DNA of 64,000 nt from Leptospira barantonii (lineage in GTDB: Bacteria; Spirochaetota; Leptospiria; Leptospirales; Leptospiraceae): the NCBI RefSeq assembly GCF_002811925.1, contig NZ_NPDS01000005.1, positions 50,001-114,000 of the forward strand. The letters are read 5' to 3'. The notes beneath the pieces were generated by a model. It was not told where the DNA came from. It saw only the letters and a program-made list of their open reading frames with translations, and ran no database searches. A program made the position numbers and the translations under genes. Below, piece after piece: positions 62,426 to 64,000 of this stretch (its first letter is position 1; each line of letters starts with the position of its first letter).

Positions 62426-63397
62426 TTACGCCGGATTCTGATAAACGTCCCACATCGTTTTTAAAAGAGTTTTCGCCTCGCTGTATTCGGGCGTCCACCG
62501 AAGCAATTTCTGAGCCATCGCGGAAGAAGCCAAAAGTTTCGCGGGGTCGCCCGCTCTTCTTCCTGAAATCTTATGAGGAATCGGTCTTCCCACCACTTCC
62601 TCGGCAAGACGAATGACTTCCAAAACGGAATATCCTTTTTCGGAACCTAGATTGACCGTAAGGGATTTTTTTTCAGCTTCCAAATATTCCAAACTCAACA
62701 CATGAGCCTTTGCGAGATCGGTTACGTGGATGTAATCGCGTACACAACTTCCGTCCGGAGTATCGTAATCCGTTCCGAAAACTTCGAATTCTTTTCTCAT
62801 TCCGGACGCGGCTTCCATGATGATCGGAAGAAGATTGGCCGGAGTTCTTTCCAAACCGCGCACTCTTCCCTGAGGATCGTAACCGGCCGCATTAAAATAA
62901 CGTAATGCGGCAAACTTAAACCCTTTGAGTTGATCGAACCATTTCAGATTTTCTTCGACAGCGAGTTTCGTATAACCGTAATAATTTTCCGGATGAACCG
63001 GATGATTCTCGTCGATCGGGAGATATTCGGGAGAACCGTAAACCGCGGCGGAAGAGGAGAATATAAACTTCTTCGTTCCCGCTTTTTCCATAAAGGAAAG
63101 AAGTTTCAAAGTTCCGTTGACGTTGTTCAAAGCGTATTTGGAAGGATCGGTCATCGATTCGCCGGCGGCCTTCCAAGCGGCGAAATGAAACACCGCGTCG
63201 ATCGGTTTTGAAAAGGCTTTTTCCAAAACGGAATCGTCCTGGATATTTCCCTGAATCAACTCGGGACCCGAAAAAAGATTGGCTTTGTTTCCCTTTTCGA
63301 GGTTGTCCACGATCACAAGTTCGTGTTTTTTTTCAAGAAGAAGGGCGACTACGTGACTTCCGATATATCCGGCGCCGCCCGTGATCAGTAATCTCAC
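62426..63397 (-). CDS. galE: UDP-glucose 4-epimerase
   Basis: 323 residues, extended SDR. The NAD motif is LLITGGAGYIGSHVVAL. FIFSSSAAVYG holds the catalytic Ser and ENYYGYTKLAVEE the YxxxK pair. The substrate part has ALRYFNAAGYDPQGR and GSCVRDYIHVTDLAKAH. It interconverts UDP-glucose and UDP-galactose (or the N-acetyl forms) for surface polysaccharide. It overlaps the lpxA stop by 4 nt, tying sugar supply to lipid A synthesis. Confidence 0.93.
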   Translation of the reverse strand: MRLLITGGAGYIGSHVVALLLEKKHELVIVDNLEKGNKANLFSGPELIQGNIQDDSVLEKAFSKPIDAVFHFAAWKAAGESMTDPSKYALNNVNGTLKLLSFMEKAGTKKFIFSSSAAVYGSPEYLPIDENHPVHPENYYGYTKLAVEENLKWFDQLKGFKFAALRYFNAAGYDPQGRVRGLERTPANLLPIIMEAASGMRKEFEVFGTDYDTPDGSCVRDYIHVTDLAKAHVLSLEYLEAEKKSLTVNLGSEKGYSVLEVIRLAEEVVGRPIPHKISGRRAGDPAKLLASSAMAQKLLRWTPEYSEAKTLLKTMWDVYQNPA

Positions 63398-64000
63398 CTG
63401 TGATCCGTAACTCCCCGATCGCTATCTCTAAAGAATTTTATAATATACTTAACTTGATCGATCAGATTTCCAGAAGCTTCGAGTTCGTCCAGGGCTTTTT
63501 TCGTGGTCAATTTAGAATGATAGATGACCTTATACGCGTGTTTGATCGCGTTTCTTACGTCCGGAGAAAAACCCGCGCGTTTCATACCTACGCTGTTGAG
63601 TCCTACAACCGTACTCGGATTTCCGTCCACCGTGGAATATGGAGGAACGTCCTGAACCACCTTTGCAAGACCCGCGACCATAGAGTAGTCCCCGACGAAA
63701 CAAAACTGATGAACCGCCGCAAGCCCGGAAATAAAAGAAAAATTTCCGAGAGTCACGTGACCCGCAAGAACACAACCGTGTGTAAGAATATTATTATTTC
63801 CGAGTATACAATCGTGACCGACGTGCGCGTTCCCCATAAAATAATTTTTATTTCCGATTACGGTGGGAGAATCTTCTTTCGTTCCCTTATGAATATTCGA
63901 ATATTCGCGAAAAATATTATGATCGCCGATGATTGTTTTCGTCAGAAGCTGTTGATTGAATCCTAAATCCTGAGGCATCACACCGATCACGGCTCCCTGA
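63394..64000 (-). CDS. lpxA: Acyl-ACP-UDP-N-acetylglucosamine O-acyltransferase, 5' end missing
   Basis: About 201 C-terminal residues are visible; the frame runs through the window edge (QGAVIGVMPQDLGF...), so the gene starts beyond 64000. Hexapeptide repeats are followed by MGNAHVGHDCILGNNNI, with the catalytic His equivalent to His125 of E. coli LpxA. HGCVLAGHVTLG and VPPYSTVDGNPSTVVGLNSVG follow, then the helical tail. It adds the first 3-hydroxyacyl chain in lipid A synthesis. Its stop overlaps galE by 4 nt. The first GTG visible (63990) is internal and not the start. Confidence 0.9.
   Translation of the reverse strand, partial: QGAVIGVMPQDLGFNQQLLTKTIIGDHNIFREYSNIHKGTKEDSPTVIGNKNYFMGNAHVGHDCILGNNNILTHGCVLAGHVTLGNFSFISGLAAVHQFCFVGDYSMVAGLAKVVQDVPPYSTVDGNPSTVVGLNSVGMKRAGFSPDVRNAIKHAYKVIYHSKLTTKKALDELEASGNLIDQVKYIIKFFRDSDRGVTDHR

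Overview
The window is a stretch of spirochaete chromosome, almost certainly from Leptospira. The genus-level evidence is a DUF1564-type protein (46400-46900), a DUF1554-type lipoprotein (27441-28229), many short lipoproteins with loose spirochaetal lipoboxes, Bor-like and OmpA-like lipoproteins, and the repeated intergenic word GTCGGAACTNC. Base composition is intermediate, roughly 35-55 % G+C in the few lines I counted by hand. The species cannot be fixed from the sequence alone. No phage, insertion sequence, CRISPR array or rRNA operon is visible. The window looks like core chromosome with a slightly AT-richer patch around 45-47 kb.

Layout. 1-4.3 kb (+): the 3' end of an EnvC-like LytM gene, an amidohydrolase, two tandem cyclic-nucleotide-binding proteins, tRNA-Arg(CCU) and prmC, closed by a clear terminator. 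4.4-6.1 kb (-): amtB-glnB behind a sigma-54 promoter. 6.3-13.6 kb (-): a membrane protein, an acyl-CoA carboxylase beta subunit, a GlmU-like protein, glmS, glmM, tRNA-Val(UAC) and rpsT. 13.8-16.7 kb (+): three unknown genes and a family 2 glycosyltransferase. 16.8-28.2 kb (mostly -): a PiT-like permease, an OlsB-like acyltransferase, a PilZ protein, an Asp-nucleophile hydrolase, a LamG-like surface protein, a chemoreceptor, an aldo/keto reductase and a set of lipoproteins. 28.4-32.3 kb (-): polA and a glycosyltransferase.

32.4-42.9 kb (+): a class II glutamine amidotransferase, then a tight run of MDR dehydrogenase, an 819-residue protein with a divergent S-adenosylhomocysteine-hydrolase-like C-terminal half, two small lipoproteins and an LpqC-like esterase, followed by a DsbA-fold isomerase, an outer-membrane-type protein, a DUF5329-type protein and a glycosyltransferase. 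42.9-49 kb: CBS, DoxX, OmpA, TetR, DUF1564, GAF-GGDEF and murB genes with two probable small proteins. 49.3-55.7 kb (-): separate coaB and coaC genes, a CNNM/TlyC-like protein, a large repeat protein and gpsA. 55.8-60.9 kb (+): an unknown gene, then metallophosphoesterase, nucleotidyltransferase, zinc-ribbon protein and recG behind a near-consensus sigma-70 promoter. 61-64 kb: a small lipoprotein, an LdcB-type carboxypeptidase, galE and the 3' part of lpxA.

Themes. Envelope biogenesis dominates: amino-sugar supply (glmS, glmM, GlmU-like), murB, lpxA, galE, LdcB, LytM and several glycosyltransferases. Nitrogen sensing (AmtB/PII) and second-messenger signalling (CNBD, PilZ, GGDEF, chemoreceptor) are also represented. 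The strongest candidates for undescribed biology are the MDR plus SAHH-like pair at 33.2-37.1 kb, the Bor-OmpA lipoprotein fusion at 26.2-27.1 kb, and several exact palindromes placed at gene junctions.
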